Translations under genes and position numbers: made by a program | NCBI GenBank assembly: GCA_029212925.1 | Contig: JARGOB010000002.1 | Span: 186,001-250,000 of the forward strand | Reading direction: 5' to 3' | DNA length: 64,000 bases | Source: Coxiellaceae bacterium | GTDB taxonomy: Bacteria > Pseudomonadota > Gammaproteobacteria > Coxiellales > Coxiellaceae | The notes under the pieces: generated by a model | Database searches by the model: none | What the model saw: only the letters and a program-made list of their open reading frames with translations | What the model was told of the DNA's origin: nothing | Shown: one piece after another, positions 8,979 to 17,748 of the stretch | Numbering within the stretch: position 1 is the first letter of the stretch | Layout of the letters: each line of letters starts with the position of its first letter

Positions 8979-10045
8979 TATCCCACTCCTCCCATCCAGT
9001 GATATGCCAATGTCGGATTATTCGCTTGTTGCAACCATTCCGTTTGATCAGCACCTAACCGCTGGCCATCACGAATCACTCGCTTCAATTGATTAAGCTG
9101 GCCTTGATACTCTAATCGAATCACCATCTGTGATGGATCAACCGTTTCGACCGTCACTTTCGACACCGGCTTTAAACTCTGTAAATAATCTTGCACCATC
9201 GCATACTGGCTTAAATCTGCGATGCCACTCACTCGCAATAATATCGTTGATTGCCCTTGATCTGACGAAGCCATCGCCAACTGACTAATCATCGTTCCCG
9301 CTAAATTATTCACAGCCGCAGTCGCTAATTGATCGACCGAATCGGCTTCATCTTGCCAACGAATCGGGGCACCATCTAAAATATACACCCAGTCAGCCTG
9401 CCAATGACCACCAATTTCTTTTACCTTACCCGACAAAATGGAACTGACACTGTAACGCTTCGATGCCGCCTGCACTTGGCCAACATTTAATAATTGATCC
9501 GCCGTACCCAATGTAAAGTAATTTTGATCAGTGAGATCCATCATCGGAAAAATCAAGTTTAAGCCGCGCAAGGTCGCATCACGTACTAACGCTTGCGCTA
9601 CTGCTTGCTCGCCTGCCGCACCCGCTGAAACCATCTGCTCATTGTCTGTGCCTTGAATATCCAACCACACCAATGTCGCTGGTCGATCCGCATTCCAAAC
9701 TGATTGCCCCGCTGCACGCAGTAAACGTTTAATTGCACGCTGGTTAAAGGCCACCCTTAATTGCAATGACGGTGCACTTTGGTAACTGTATGCGGATACC
9801 AGTTCATTAATACGCGGCAGCTCATTTTGCACCTGCGGCAATGTCATCACAGCCGTATTACCACTGACTTTTACCAGCACTTGCGCTAATGCGTCCGTTA
9901 ATGATTGATGCAATGCCTTGGGTGAATAATTATCAACCGCGACTGCTGTCGTCATAAAATTTGATTTAGCGAAAACTGTCGTCGATATTGCACAACAAAT
10001 GACAAGCATTAGAGCAGTGGTAACAGCTTTTAAACGATCCAACAT
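8978..10045 (-). CDS. DUF2066 domain protein, exported
   Basis: A 355-residue protein with a signal peptide (ALMLVICCAISTTVFA, residues 12-27) followed by the DUF2066 pattern: AVAVDNYSPKAL, then ALAQVLVKVSGN. Its molecular role is not established. Its stop overlaps the hda start by one base. This pairing is frequent in Gammaproteobacteria and is the strongest support for the assignment. Confidence 0.8.
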   Translation of the reverse strand: MLDRLKAVTTALMLVICCAISTTVFAKSNFMTTAVAVDNYSPKALHQSLTDALAQVLVKVSGNTAVMTLPQVQNELPRINELVSAYSYQSAPSLQLRVAFNQRAIKRLLRAAGQSVWNADRPATLVWLDIQGTDNEQMVSAGAAGEQAVAQALVRDATLRGLNLIFPMMDLTDQNYFTLGTADQLLNVGQVQAASKRYSVSSILSGKVKEIGGHWQADWVYILDGAPIRWQDEADSVDQLATAAVNNLAGTMISQLAMASSDQGQSTILLRVSGIADLSQYAMVQDYLQSLKPVSKVTVETVDPSQMVIRLEYQGQLNQLKRVIRDGQRLGADQTEWLQQANNPTLAYHWMGGVG

Positions 10046-10090
10046 AGAATTCCAAAATGGCCATATTATCCAGGGCGCTATTATACACCA

Positions 10091-10942
10091 CTAACCGATT
10101 TCAAAGGTAGTCACCCCGTACACCCGAGCAAGATCTATTGCAGGTGGCTCGCCGGTATACATCCTGGCTGTTTCGAACACTAAATTCATGTAATGTTTTG
10201 CTGTTAACTCCAACGCTGCACTATTGGTATCCGGTATATCCAATATCACCGGACCTTGGTCAACTTTAGAGCATAACGTTTGAAACAGCGCATCTGCTAC
10301 CTCAAAATTGTCGGCAAATAGCGGCCCAATCTTATAACCCGACACACAACGACGCATAACGGCATATCCTTTTAACTCACCATCTTCGTGCCAAGCGACA
10401 GCATAACTTTGCGGTTGCGTACACCATGCACGTAAAAATGCTTCGCGTGGCGCTGGAAAACACTGACGATCATAAGCCAACACTTGCTCAAATGGTACTT
10501 GCGATAAATCCGTCACCCGATTATCTGGACGGATATCATCAATTGCTTGCTCTAATTGGTAACGCTGATTGGTGTATGCGAATTTGAATCCAATCTTGGC
10601 GTAGGTGTCGACGTTTTCTAGCACACCATCCAAACCGCGATTACAACCTTCGGTGTAATCCAGGCGCGCTTGGGTTAACGCCATGCCATAACCTTTACCA
10701 CGATATTGCTCATCAACAATATACAAACCCAAAAATGCAAACTCAGGACTGTATTTAATCGCCGCACCTACCGCAACTATTTTATCGTCTAGCACGCCAC
10801 AAAAAAAACCATCGGGATCCGCCTGGTAAAACATTTCCGCATCGTATAACCCTGGATTCCAATTTTCGTTATTGGCCCAATCAATAGCCGTTTGTATTTC
10901 ATTAGTAGACATGTTTCTAATTGCATATGTTGCTTGCGTCAT
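10091..10942 (-). CDS. GNAT acetyltransferase with C-terminal second acetyltransferase-like domain
   Basis: A two-domain protein of 283 residues from ATG 10942. The N-terminal domain has the acetyl-CoA loop QYRGKGYG (R-G-x-G-x-G type) after FAFLGLYIV. The C-terminal half (AYDRQCFPAPREAFL, then GPLFAD) resembles the YitH/HolE second domain. The frame is open upstream to 10987, but that extension (MLACCVVVTA) runs through the divergent promoter region. The acceptor is unknown. Confidence 0.75.
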   Translation of the reverse strand: MTQATYAIRNMSTNEIQTAIDWANNENWNPGLYDAEMFYQADPDGFFCGVLDDKIVAVGAAIKYSPEFAFLGLYIVDEQYRGKGYGMALTQARLDYTEGCNRGLDGVLENVDTYAKIGFKFAYTNQRYQLEQAIDDIRPDNRVTDLSQVPFEQVLAYDRQCFPAPREAFLRAWCTQPQSYAVAWHEDGELKGYAVMRRCVSGYKIGPLFADNFEVADALFQTLCSKVDQGPVILDIPDTNSAALELTAKHYMNLVFETARMYTGEPPAIDLARVYGVTTFEIG

Positions 10943-11082
10943 TTTTATACCCGGGATTGCAGTGACCACTACGCAACATGCTAGCATATCACCACCATGA
11001 GCCCAATTGAAGGCGAAGGTATCGAGCGCCGCACAAACACGAACGTTTACATATGACTAAGAACTGTTAATATACCGCCACT

Positions 11083-12168
11083 ATGAGACAGTCACTTCGC
11101 ATTTTTTTATTATTGATAAGCCTTTGTTGCTTAACCACCGGACTCGCTAAGCCACTACGCTATATTATGGATACAGACATGGGCTTTGATGATTGGTTGG
11201 CTGTAGAGTACTTACTGGAGCAACCGGTCGACATTGCTGCAATCACAGTCGATTGCCAAGGTTTAACTAACTGCCCACAAGGTGGCGTGAATGCTGCTAA
11301 ATTAACTCGGTTAGCACATCGCACCGTTCCCATCGCCATGGGTAACACCCGACCATCCTCTCAATTTGACTTCCCAAAACCTTTACGTGAATTTAGCTCT
11401 GCTATGAATGTTCCAGGCTTTCAACATCTAGCAGCCGATGATTTTAACCCGACAATAAAAGCCGCTGAATTAATAGCAAACACCATTATTAAGGCCGCTA
11501 AAAAACATCAACGTGTCGCTATTATTTCTATTGGTACCGCAACTAATATTGCTGATGCATGGCAGGTGGCAGTATCACATCACCAACAAACCTTATTTCG
11601 CCAAGGCTTAGCCATGATTTATAAAGGTGGTGGCGCGTTCGGCCAAATTAAACATCATAAAATTACTAATAAAAAAATTCACGGCAACCTGTCTATTCCC
11701 GGCATATATCAATCCAATAACCATAGCGGTGAATGGAATTTATATGCCAATGCACCAGCCATGCAAATGCTATTAAATGCTCGGTTACCCATCACCTTTA
11801 TTCCTAACAATGCAACTGACCAAGTCAATATGACTGAAAAATCATATCATCAATTATTCGACAATAGCAGTGCGCACAGCCCTCGACGATTCAGCGCTAA
11901 TGCCATGCTCTCTGTCATCACACTGCAAGGCGGCTGGAAAAAAATTGCCAACAACTTAGATTTTTGGGATACATCGGTGACATTAGCAAGCTTAGATCCA
12001 ACACTAGTAGCTGAACAAATCAGCGACGTGCCGATTAAAATAATTGAAAAACCGGGCAATCATTACAGTGCAACATGGGTAACAAAAAACTCACCTCACC
12101 ATGTGAATGTTTATTATCGATTGCATGTGAAAGCGTTTTACTCTGAACTGCTGAGTCATTTACACTAG
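11083..12168 (+). CDS. Exported nucleoside hydrolase family protein
   Basis: A 361-residue protein with a signal peptide (residues 1-22, ending GLA) followed by DTDMGFDDW, where Asp30, Asp32, Asp36 and Asp37 form the calcium/ribose site of inosine-uridine hydrolases. The family cleaves the N-glycosidic bond of ribonucleosides. An export signal is unusual for cytosolic salvage enzymes and suggests it acts on periplasmic or host-derived nucleosides, which fits deoC and an amino-acid transporter nearby. It ends 12 bases before the convergent sulfotransferase. Confidence 0.8.
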   Translation: MRQSLRIFLLLISLCCLTTGLAKPLRYIMDTDMGFDDWLAVEYLLEQPVDIAAITVDCQGLTNCPQGGVNAAKLTRLAHRTVPIAMGNTRPSSQFDFPKPLREFSSAMNVPGFQHLAADDFNPTIKAAELIANTIIKAAKKHQRVAIISIGTATNIADAWQVAVSHHQQTLFRQGLAMIYKGGGAFGQIKHHKITNKKIHGNLSIPGIYQSNNHSGEWNLYANAPAMQMLLNARLPITFIPNNATDQVNMTEKSYHQLFDNSSAHSPRRFSANAMLSVITLQGGWKKIANNLDFWDTSVTLASLDPTLVAEQISDVPIKIIEKPGNHYSATWVTKNSPHHVNVYYRLHVKAFYSELLSHLH

Positions 12169-12180
12169 ATGAAATAATCA

Positions 12181-13023
12181 TTAGGGCAAATAATCATACT
12201 GCGCCATCACATCATGATGCTGAGCAATAATTTTATCGATTTGCTCTGTTGTCAAACGATCCTGCCAATCACCTGACTTACCGTTGCGAAAAAAGGCTTT
12301 GCTACCATGAGGTTTTTCAGCAAAACCTTTGGCCTGTTCTTGTTTCTTTAATTCATCAAAGCGTGCATGATGCAGCGCTTTGTCAATTTGCTCTTGCGTA
12401 TATTCTAGCTCTAAAAATTCCACAGCCTTGGCAAACCAATGCGAACTATCGGCTAACATGTCCTCATAACGCATCACTAACGTTGGACCATGTTGTAACG
12501 TCGTCCAACTGGTGACGTGACCCGACCAAGATTTAGTATACTGCGCAAACTGCGAACCTTGCTCCTTGCGTTTTTGCGCAATCCACTGATCTTTGGCAAG
12601 CGACTTAATCGACTTATCAATTTCATTATCACAATGATTAGCCCAAGAAATACAAACATCTAGCGGGTTACGTACAAAATAAATTGTGCCCTTCGTCGCT
12701 TCAGGTGAATGAATAAATTGATGATGCTCGTTACTGGTATACGCCTCATGTGTCTTTAAATAACAGGTCTCAGTTTGTTGATCCGATAGCACGTCATAAA
12801 ACGATGACTGCAGTAAACGTATTTCTTCAACGGTTAAATCGCGCGATGACCAACCCGCGGTTTGCATAAACAAACCACGCGATGCGGCAATTGGTGTACT
12901 GATTTCCAGTTTATTAATATCACACGGTTCATCTTTATCTGCTAATAGATTGGCTAAGAAAATGCGGAACCAGGTGTTACCGGATTTTGGGTACGAGGCT
13001 AACCAAACGATACTGGCTGTCAT
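12181..13023 (-). CDS. Sulfotransferase domain protein
   Basis: A 280-residue enzyme with the PAPS 5'-phosphosulfate loop YPKSGNTW (residues 10-17) and the 3'-phosphate segment FVRNPLDVCISWANH. The C-terminal GKSGDWQD, common in cytosolic-type sulfotransferases, is also present. It transfers sulfate from PAPS to a hydroxyl or amine of an unknown acceptor. It lies immediately before an HPr-kinase-like gene on the same strand at the edge of the PqqD/B2 cluster. A peptide or glycan acceptor made by that cluster is possible but is inference. Confidence 0.82.
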   Translation of the reverse strand: MTASIVWLASYPKSGNTWFRIFLANLLADKDEPCDINKLEISTPIAASRGLFMQTAGWSSRDLTVEEIRLLQSSFYDVLSDQQTETCYLKTHEAYTSNEHHQFIHSPEATKGTIYFVRNPLDVCISWANHCDNEIDKSIKSLAKDQWIAQKRKEQGSQFAQYTKSWSGHVTSWTTLQHGPTLVMRYEDMLADSSHWFAKAVEFLELEYTQEQIDKALHHARFDELKKQEQAKGFAEKPHGSKAFFRNGKSGDWQDRLTTEQIDKIIAQHHDVMAQYDYLP

Positions 13024-13088
13024 GTTTTAATTCTCAATTTAAGTTTACTCTTAACTATATTATTTAGACGCTGAACAATGTATCTCTC

Positions 13089-13179
13089 AAGGCGCACAGC
13101 GTATCCATTTTACTTCATGGCTCGCTTCGTTCCACTACGCTGCGCTTTACTTACGAAAAATGGACACCCTATACACCTT
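13089..13179 (-). repeat. Palindromic repeat family 1, copy 1
   Basis: A 91-base element in reverse orientation relative to the copies at 42348 and 57809. Its ends are inverted repeats (AAGGTGTATAGGGTGTCC on the minus strand, AAGGCGCACAGCGTATCC on the plus strand). The inside contains GTAAAGCGCAGCG and CGAGCCATGAAGTAAAA, as in the other copies. It lies between the sulfotransferase and the HPr-kinase-like gene. The open frame across it on the plus strand is not a gene. Confidence 0.8.
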
Positions 13180-13240
13180 GATACCATCGTCCAGCTTTAT
13201 CATGACTATATTGTCAATGAATTATTCAAAACAAACAAGC

Positions 13241-14149
13241 CTAGACCACTCCCACAGGCATCACTAACCGCAGAATTTCTTGCAGTGCTTGTTGATCCGG
13301 ATACTCATCACTCTTATGCACAAAGCGCTGACAATTCACCTGTTGCGCCATTTGCGTTAGCTGTTGAAATTGTGCAGGCAGTTTCTTCATGCCTTTTACC
13401 CACACACCACCATACAAATGATTTTGTAGCATCCTAAATGCCTCCAAACCTTCAGTGATTTTTATTTCTGCTTCATTGACTCGCGTCGATTGTAAAACGA
13501 ATGCATGCGTTAGCTGATATTGGCTTTGTTGGCATGGCTCTGTAGGATAATAATATTGTTTTAGTGCTGCGCGTACCGGCTTTAACTCTTCGTGATTCAG
13601 CTCGAGCTTTTTGCATACGTCATGCCATAAACGCAATACTGGCACACCAGGAGTGACTTGCATCTGTTGCTGACCAGCTTTCACCGCGAAAATGCCATCA
13701 CTAACCACTGACAAACCTGCCTGCTGACAATGCCAGCTAAATGTCGACTTACTGCACGGTCCATTGCCCAGCAGTGCAAATGCATGCTGATCATCATAGG
13801 CAATCACATTACCGTAGAAAGGAATATAATTACGCTGAATCAACAACGCGGCAAGTGCAGGGCCTAATATAAAACAGTTAATGTCATCATCATTGGCTGA
13901 TTGCACTTGTTGTATATATAAGGTGTCACCATTTTTTACTGTGATGCGACCAACAGTGGGCAAATACCAATCAAAGATATTTTCTTGCCACTGGCAACCT
14001 ACCCCTTGATGCTCAAGTTTTGCTGTCACTTGATCCGCAGGTGCGTGTTTGATATGCACATCGATATGATCCGGCGTCGCAATGCTCGGCATGGGCAATG
14101 CTATTTCACTGCTAAACAACAGTCCGTGTAAGTGGTAGTAATAATCCAT
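13241..14149 (-). CDS. HPr-kinase-like protein with degenerate P-loop
   Basis: A 302-residue protein with the layout of HprK-related kinases of peptide-modification clusters: an N-terminal beta-rich half, then IPFYGNVIAYDD, a P-loop and a C-terminal half. The P-loop reads GNGPCSKST (residues 128-136): Lys134 is kept but the Gly before it is Ser. The acidic pair that follows in the intact paralogue at 22154 (ADDIS) is SDGIF here. It could be a weakened or non-catalytic kinase. It lies upstream of and divergent from the ATPase/PqqD/B2 genes, next to a sulfotransferase. Confidence 0.65.
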   Translation of the reverse strand: MDYYYHLHGLLFSSEIALPMPSIATPDHIDVHIKHAPADQVTAKLEHQGVGCQWQENIFDWYLPTVGRITVKNGDTLYIQQVQSANDDDINCFILGPALAALLIQRNYIPFYGNVIAYDDQHAFALLGNGPCSKSTFSWHCQQAGLSVVSDGIFAVKAGQQQMQVTPGVPVLRLWHDVCKKLELNHEELKPVRAALKQYYYPTEPCQQSQYQLTHAFVLQSTRVNEAEIKITEGLEAFRMLQNHLYGGVWVKGMKKLPAQFQQLTQMAQQVNCQRFVHKSDEYPDQQALQEILRLVMPVGVV

Positions 14150-14239
14150 CGACGCAATATATCAAAACTACTTCATTATTGCGAGATCCATGCGACTGTC
14201 ATTGCAAAGCCCCCGCAGAAAACCGGAGTAATCTGGCGT

Positions 14240-14329
14240 GGAGTTGTAAAACGACAAATGTCGATTTACAACTCCAAGTTAATACAGTAGAATGGAGTTG
14301 CTAATCGACATTTGTCGTTCTACAACTCC
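14240..14329. repeat. Inverted pair of 36-base palindromes upstream of the 14340 ATPase
   Basis: Two near-palindromes, 14240-14275 and 14294-14329, lie 18 bases apart. The first has arms GGAGTTGTAAAACGACA and its near-perfect complement around AA. The second is largely the reverse complement of the first. They fill the gap before the ATPase start and may be an operator, a recombination site or a hairpin. Confidence 0.75.
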
Positions 14330-14339
14330 GGGAAAATAA

Positions 14340-15788
14340 TTGAAAAATAACAAATTTTTAGGAAGGGAGCTGGAATTAACACGATTAAAAGCTCTATTGG
14401 ACAAAAGGTCAGGATCCTTCATCGCCATAAAAGGGCGCAGGCGGATCGGCAAAAGCCGATTGATCGAAGAATATAGCCACTCTTTCAAACACTATTACAA
14501 GTTTGAAGGTTTAGCTCCAGATGAGAACACTACCGAGTTGAATCAAATCAATGAATTTTGCACCCAATTTAGCCGCCAATTTAATGCACCTAAACCCAGC
14601 TACAAAGACTGGAGTGATGCCTTATGGGCAGTTGGTGAACGCGTTCAATCCGGCAAAGTCTTGCTATTTTTTGATGAGCTCTCATGGATGGGAAGTAAAT
14701 CAACAACGTTTATGAGCAAGATAAAAGTTTTCTGGGATAATTTGTTACAAAAAAACAGTGAGCTTATCTTTGTTGTTTGCAGCTCAGCCTCCTCCTGGAT
14801 TGAAAAAAATTTATTAAGCAGCACCGCTTTTGTTGGGCGAATATCATTTACATTAACACTCAAAGAGCTTCCATTAGAGGAGTGTGTTAAATTCTGGCCT
14901 AGTAATATTTCTGCTTTTGAAAAGTTTAAAATCTTGTCAGTAACGGGTGGCATACCAAAATACCTAGAAGAAATTAATACCAAACATAGTGCAGAAGCAA
15001 ACATAAAACAGCTCTGCTTTACCGAGGGCGGGCTACTGGTCAATGAATTCAATCGCATATTTTCTGATCTATTTATGAGAAACAGCCACTTTTATGAAAA
15101 AATAGTAAACTTATTAGCCACAAGCCCGAAAGACCAAAGTGAAATTCAACAGATAATTTACAAAGAAGCAGACCAACAGCAATATGGTCGAATCTCTGAA
15201 TATTTATGGGAACTCGAAGAAAGTGGCTATATCACCAGAGATTACACTTGGAATTTAGCCACAGGAAGGGATTCTAGGCTAAGCAAGTATCGTTTGAGTG
15301 ATAATTATTTAAGATTTTATCTGAAATATATTAAGCACAACCTAACTAAAATAGGTCGTGGCTCTTTTAATCTTAAATCGCTAATCAATTTGCCCGAATG
15401 GAATGCCGCGATGGGATTTCAATTTGAAAATTTAGTATTAAGCAACAGAACAACTATTCAGCAACTATTACAAATAAAGCCAGATGAAATCGTCAATGAC
15501 AATCCATTTTTCCAAAACAAAACTAACCGTACTGCTGGCTGTCAAATCGATTATTTGATACAAACAAAATATAACAGTTTATATATCTGTGAGATTAAAT
15601 TTTCCAAACAAAAAATAGGCACTGAAGTTATACCTCAAGTGCAACAAAAAATAGATCGAATCAAGTATCCCAAAGGCTTTTCAATCAGGTCAGTACTTAT
15701 TCATGTAAACGGAATCACCTCTGATCTGGAAGATAGTGATTATTTTACCGAAATTATTGATGTTAGTGACTTACTGATCACCAATTAA
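14340..15788 (+). CDS. AAA ATPase with C-terminal DUF234 nuclease-like domain (complete copy)
   Basis: A 482-residue ATPase of the archaeal-ATPase type: Walker A KGRRRIGKS at 31-39, Walker B VLLFFDELSWM near 110, a winged-helix-like middle, and a C-terminal DUF234 region with NPFFQNK, then CQIDYL and CEIKFSK. The Asp and the E-x-K fit a PD-(D/E)XK nuclease core. Function is unknown. It starts at TTG 14340 with only a weak GGGA site, just behind two palindromes. A close homologue at 23075-24511 is interrupted by a stop codon. It sits between the HPr-kinase-like gene and the PqqD gene and may be an insertion there. Confidence 0.8.
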   Translation: MKNNKFLGRELELTRLKALLDKRSGSFIAIKGRRRIGKSRLIEEYSHSFKHYYKFEGLAPDENTTELNQINEFCTQFSRQFNAPKPSYKDWSDALWAVGERVQSGKVLLFFDELSWMGSKSTTFMSKIKVFWDNLLQKNSELIFVVCSSASSWIEKNLLSSTAFVGRISFTLTLKELPLEECVKFWPSNISAFEKFKILSVTGGIPKYLEEINTKHSAEANIKQLCFTEGGLLVNEFNRIFSDLFMRNSHFYEKIVNLLATSPKDQSEIQQIIYKEADQQQYGRISEYLWELEESGYITRDYTWNLATGRDSRLSKYRLSDNYLRFYLKYIKHNLTKIGRGSFNLKSLINLPEWNAAMGFQFENLVLSNRTTIQQLLQIKPDEIVNDNPFFQNKTNRTAGCQIDYLIQTKYNSLYICEIKFSKQKIGTEVIPQVQQKIDRIKYPKGFSIRSVLIHVNGITSDLEDSDYFTEIIDVSDLLITN

Positions 15789-15855
15789 ATTATTTGCATA
15801 ACTTAGGCAATTTTACTACCATAAGCACATCAAAAAAACCGTGAAGGAATACGCT

Positions 15856-16152
15856 ATGACTACCGCTTGCGCTATCGCTAATGACACTGTCATTCAACGC
15901 AATGAAGAAATTCTAAGCAGCTCAATCAATAATGAAACCGTGATGATGGATATTGAGTCCGGCCAATACATTGGCTTAGACCCTATCGCCACACGCATTT
16001 GGGCTTTGATTGAACAGCCAATTACTTTTGGAAAACTGTGTGAGACATTGACCAATGAATATGATGTTGCACTAGAGCAATGCCAAACCGATGTCGCTAC
16101 TTTTTTAGATAAATCTACCGAAGCGAACTTAATTTCTTTTAAAGATGCGTAA
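15856..16152 (+). CDS. PqqD-type peptide-binding chaperone (RRE, lasso B1-like)
   Basis: A protein of about 98 residues with a PqqD fold pattern: a beta-rich N-terminus (VMMDIESGQYIGLDPIATRIWALIEQP) and a helical half with FGKLCETLTNEYDV and a final VATFLDKSTEANLI. Such proteins bind the leader of a precursor peptide and present it to modifying enzymes. ATG 15856 has AAGGAA seven bases upstream; a GTG at 15841 is less likely. Its end overlaps the B2-like gene by 8 bases, so B1 and B2 are translationally linked as in lasso-peptide clusters. Confidence 0.82.
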   Translation: MTTACAIANDTVIQRNEEILSSSINNETVMMDIESGQYIGLDPIATRIWALIEQPITFGKLCETLTNEYDVALEQCQTDVATFLDKSTEANLISFKDA

Positions 16153-16603
16153 ATTTAAAACTTGGTACCAATCTACTCCCGCTATGAAGCGTCATTTTAA
16201 TGAAGCCTGTCGGGAGTTGTTTATTGCGCGGTATACCTTGCTCACCAAGCCTTTCAAAAAAATCGCACCTGATTTAGGGCAGTTAGACAAACTCGGCCCT
16301 GAAGACATGCTACACGATGACGAACTAGCGATCATCAAACCCGTAGCACAAAGCATTAAAGCCGTAGCTGCTGTAGTGCCGTGGCAAAGCAAATGTTTGG
16401 TACAAGCCATGGCAGCTAAAAACATGCTAGTAAAACGCGGTATAGAAACCACGCTTTACCTTGGCGTTCTCAAAGAAGGCGCTGATATGAAAGCGCATGC
16501 CTGGCTTCGCTGCGGATCTCACTTTATAACGGGTGGTAACGGTGAAAGAACTTATACCATAGTACGCACCTTCCATGCACAACCTGATAAAGCCTTATGC
16601 TAG
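16145..16603 (+). CDS. Lasso-peptide B2-like transglutaminase-fold protease
   Basis: A 152-residue protein of the transglutaminase-like B2 family: PWQSKCLVQAMAAKNML with candidate nucleophile Cys84, and KAHAWLRC with His118. The acidic third residue is not obvious. Characterised members cleave the leader from a lasso precursor, working with the PqqD-like B1 protein encoded just upstream. It overlaps the neighbouring genes on both sides, so all four genes 15856-19478 form one operon. No asparagine-synthetase-like cyclase is found in the window, so the mature product may not be a lasso. Confidence 0.82.
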   Translation: MRKFKTWYQSTPAMKRHFNEACRELFIARYTLLTKPFKKIAPDLGQLDKLGPEDMLHDDELAIIKPVAQSIKAVAAVVPWQSKCLVQAMAAKNMLVKRGIETTLYLGVLKEGADMKAHAWLRCGSHFITGGNGERTYTIVRTFHAQPDKALC

Positions 16604-17748
16604 CCGAACAACGCGCACTGTTGTGGCTGTGCGAATCAGCCTCTGGCTGTTTTATCAATTATAGATTTGGGTCATTAATTCTCTCAGCAGATTTTGATTG
16701 GTTGAGTTTTTTCCAATTGGCCAATCGCCATGGCTTAGTACCACTGGCTTATCGAAATGGCTCTTTACTGGTTGCTGATCTGATACCAGCTGATATTATG
16801 GATAAGTTGAAGCATCGCTATCAAAACATTGCGCAACGTAATTTACAAATTATAAAGGAATGCGTTCAGCTAAAAAATATATGTGAAGCATTAGATATAC
16901 CTATCGTTTTTTACAAGGGCTTCTCACTTGCTATCGAGCTATACAATGACCCAACACTTCGGTCATTTGCTGATAATGATGTTTTTATTGATAAAAAATA
17001 TCACTCAAAAATTATTCAAGCCTTTAAGGAAATAGGCTATAAACCCCAACATCACTTCACATCAAAACAAATGCGATATCAATTACGTCATTATAAAGAT
17101 TTTGCGCTACGTGCCCCTACTAGTGATACCCTGCTTGAACTCCATTGGCATTTCTGCGACAGTCACTTATTGCTGAAGCCATTAACACAGAATACAAAAC
17201 AACATATTAAGTCTACTCAATGGCAAAATAAGCACTTCACAACTCTGCAGCTGCATGAGCATTGCTGCTTACTAGCGCTTAGCGGTGCTCAACATGGCTG
17301 GAAGCAATATCGACATTTACTTGATTTTTATCATTGCTATCAACTGTGTGAACAAAAAAAACTAGCCGCAATGAGCAAAAGGCTGGGCGTTTGTAGACAT
17401 GTTAACCATGCGATTATAAGTGCATGTAAGATATTTAATAACTCAAACACACAATTGAAATTCGACACAAAATCTCACCAAAGCGCAAAAATTTTAATAA
17501 AAATAATCACAAAAAATAACAAAGCACATTCATTTTTCGATCGCATTCAAAAATATCGCTTACTACTTTCCTTAGCTGATACTTTCCAACTTCGTCTAGA
17601 TGAGATAAAAAGAATGATGCGCTCTAGCCAAAAAGACTGGTCAGTTACAAAACTTCCTGATGGATTATTTTTGCTCTACCACATCATTAGACCATTTAAC
17701 TGGATTTATATATTCTGCATAAAACCATTAAAGAGAAAGAATGCATGA
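16597..17748 (+). CDS. Nucleotidyltransferase-fold protein of RiPP clusters
   Basis: A 383-residue protein with IVFYKGFSLAIELYNDPTLR followed by FADNDVFID. This is the pattern of the NTP_transf_5 nucleotidyltransferase family, with acidic residues in the D-x-D type metal site. Members recur in lasso and related peptide clusters, where their role is mostly unproved. It begins 6 bases inside the B2 gene and ends 4 bases inside the ABC transporter gene. The C-terminal quarter is Lys-rich and ends in a hydrophobic segment. Confidence 0.78.
   Translation: MLAEQRALLWLCESASGCFINYRFGSLILSADFDWLSFFQLANRHGLVPLAYRNGSLLVADLIPADIMDKLKHRYQNIAQRNLQIIKECVQLKNICEALDIPIVFYKGFSLAIELYNDPTLRSFADNDVFIDKKYHSKIIQAFKEIGYKPQHHFTSKQMRYQLRHYKDFALRAPTSDTLLELHWHFCDSHLLLKPLTQNTKQHIKSTQWQNKHFTTLQLHEHCCLLALSGAQHGWKQYRHLLDFYHCYQLCEQKKLAAMSKRLGVCRHVNHAIISACKIFNNSNTQLKFDTKSHQSAKILIKIITKNNKAHSFFDRIQKYRLLLSLADTFQLRLDEIKRMMRSSQKDWSVTKLPDGLFLLYHIIRPFNWIYIFCIKPLKRKNA

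Noticed and set aside
13078..13437. A 119-codon plus-strand open frame
   Set aside because: It covers a dispersed palindromic repeat and then the antisense of the HPr-kinase-like gene. No ribosome site.
14240..14329. Rho-independent terminator for the HPr-kinase-like gene region
   Set aside because: The palindromes lie upstream of divergent genes and have no T-tract, so an operator or recombination site is likelier.
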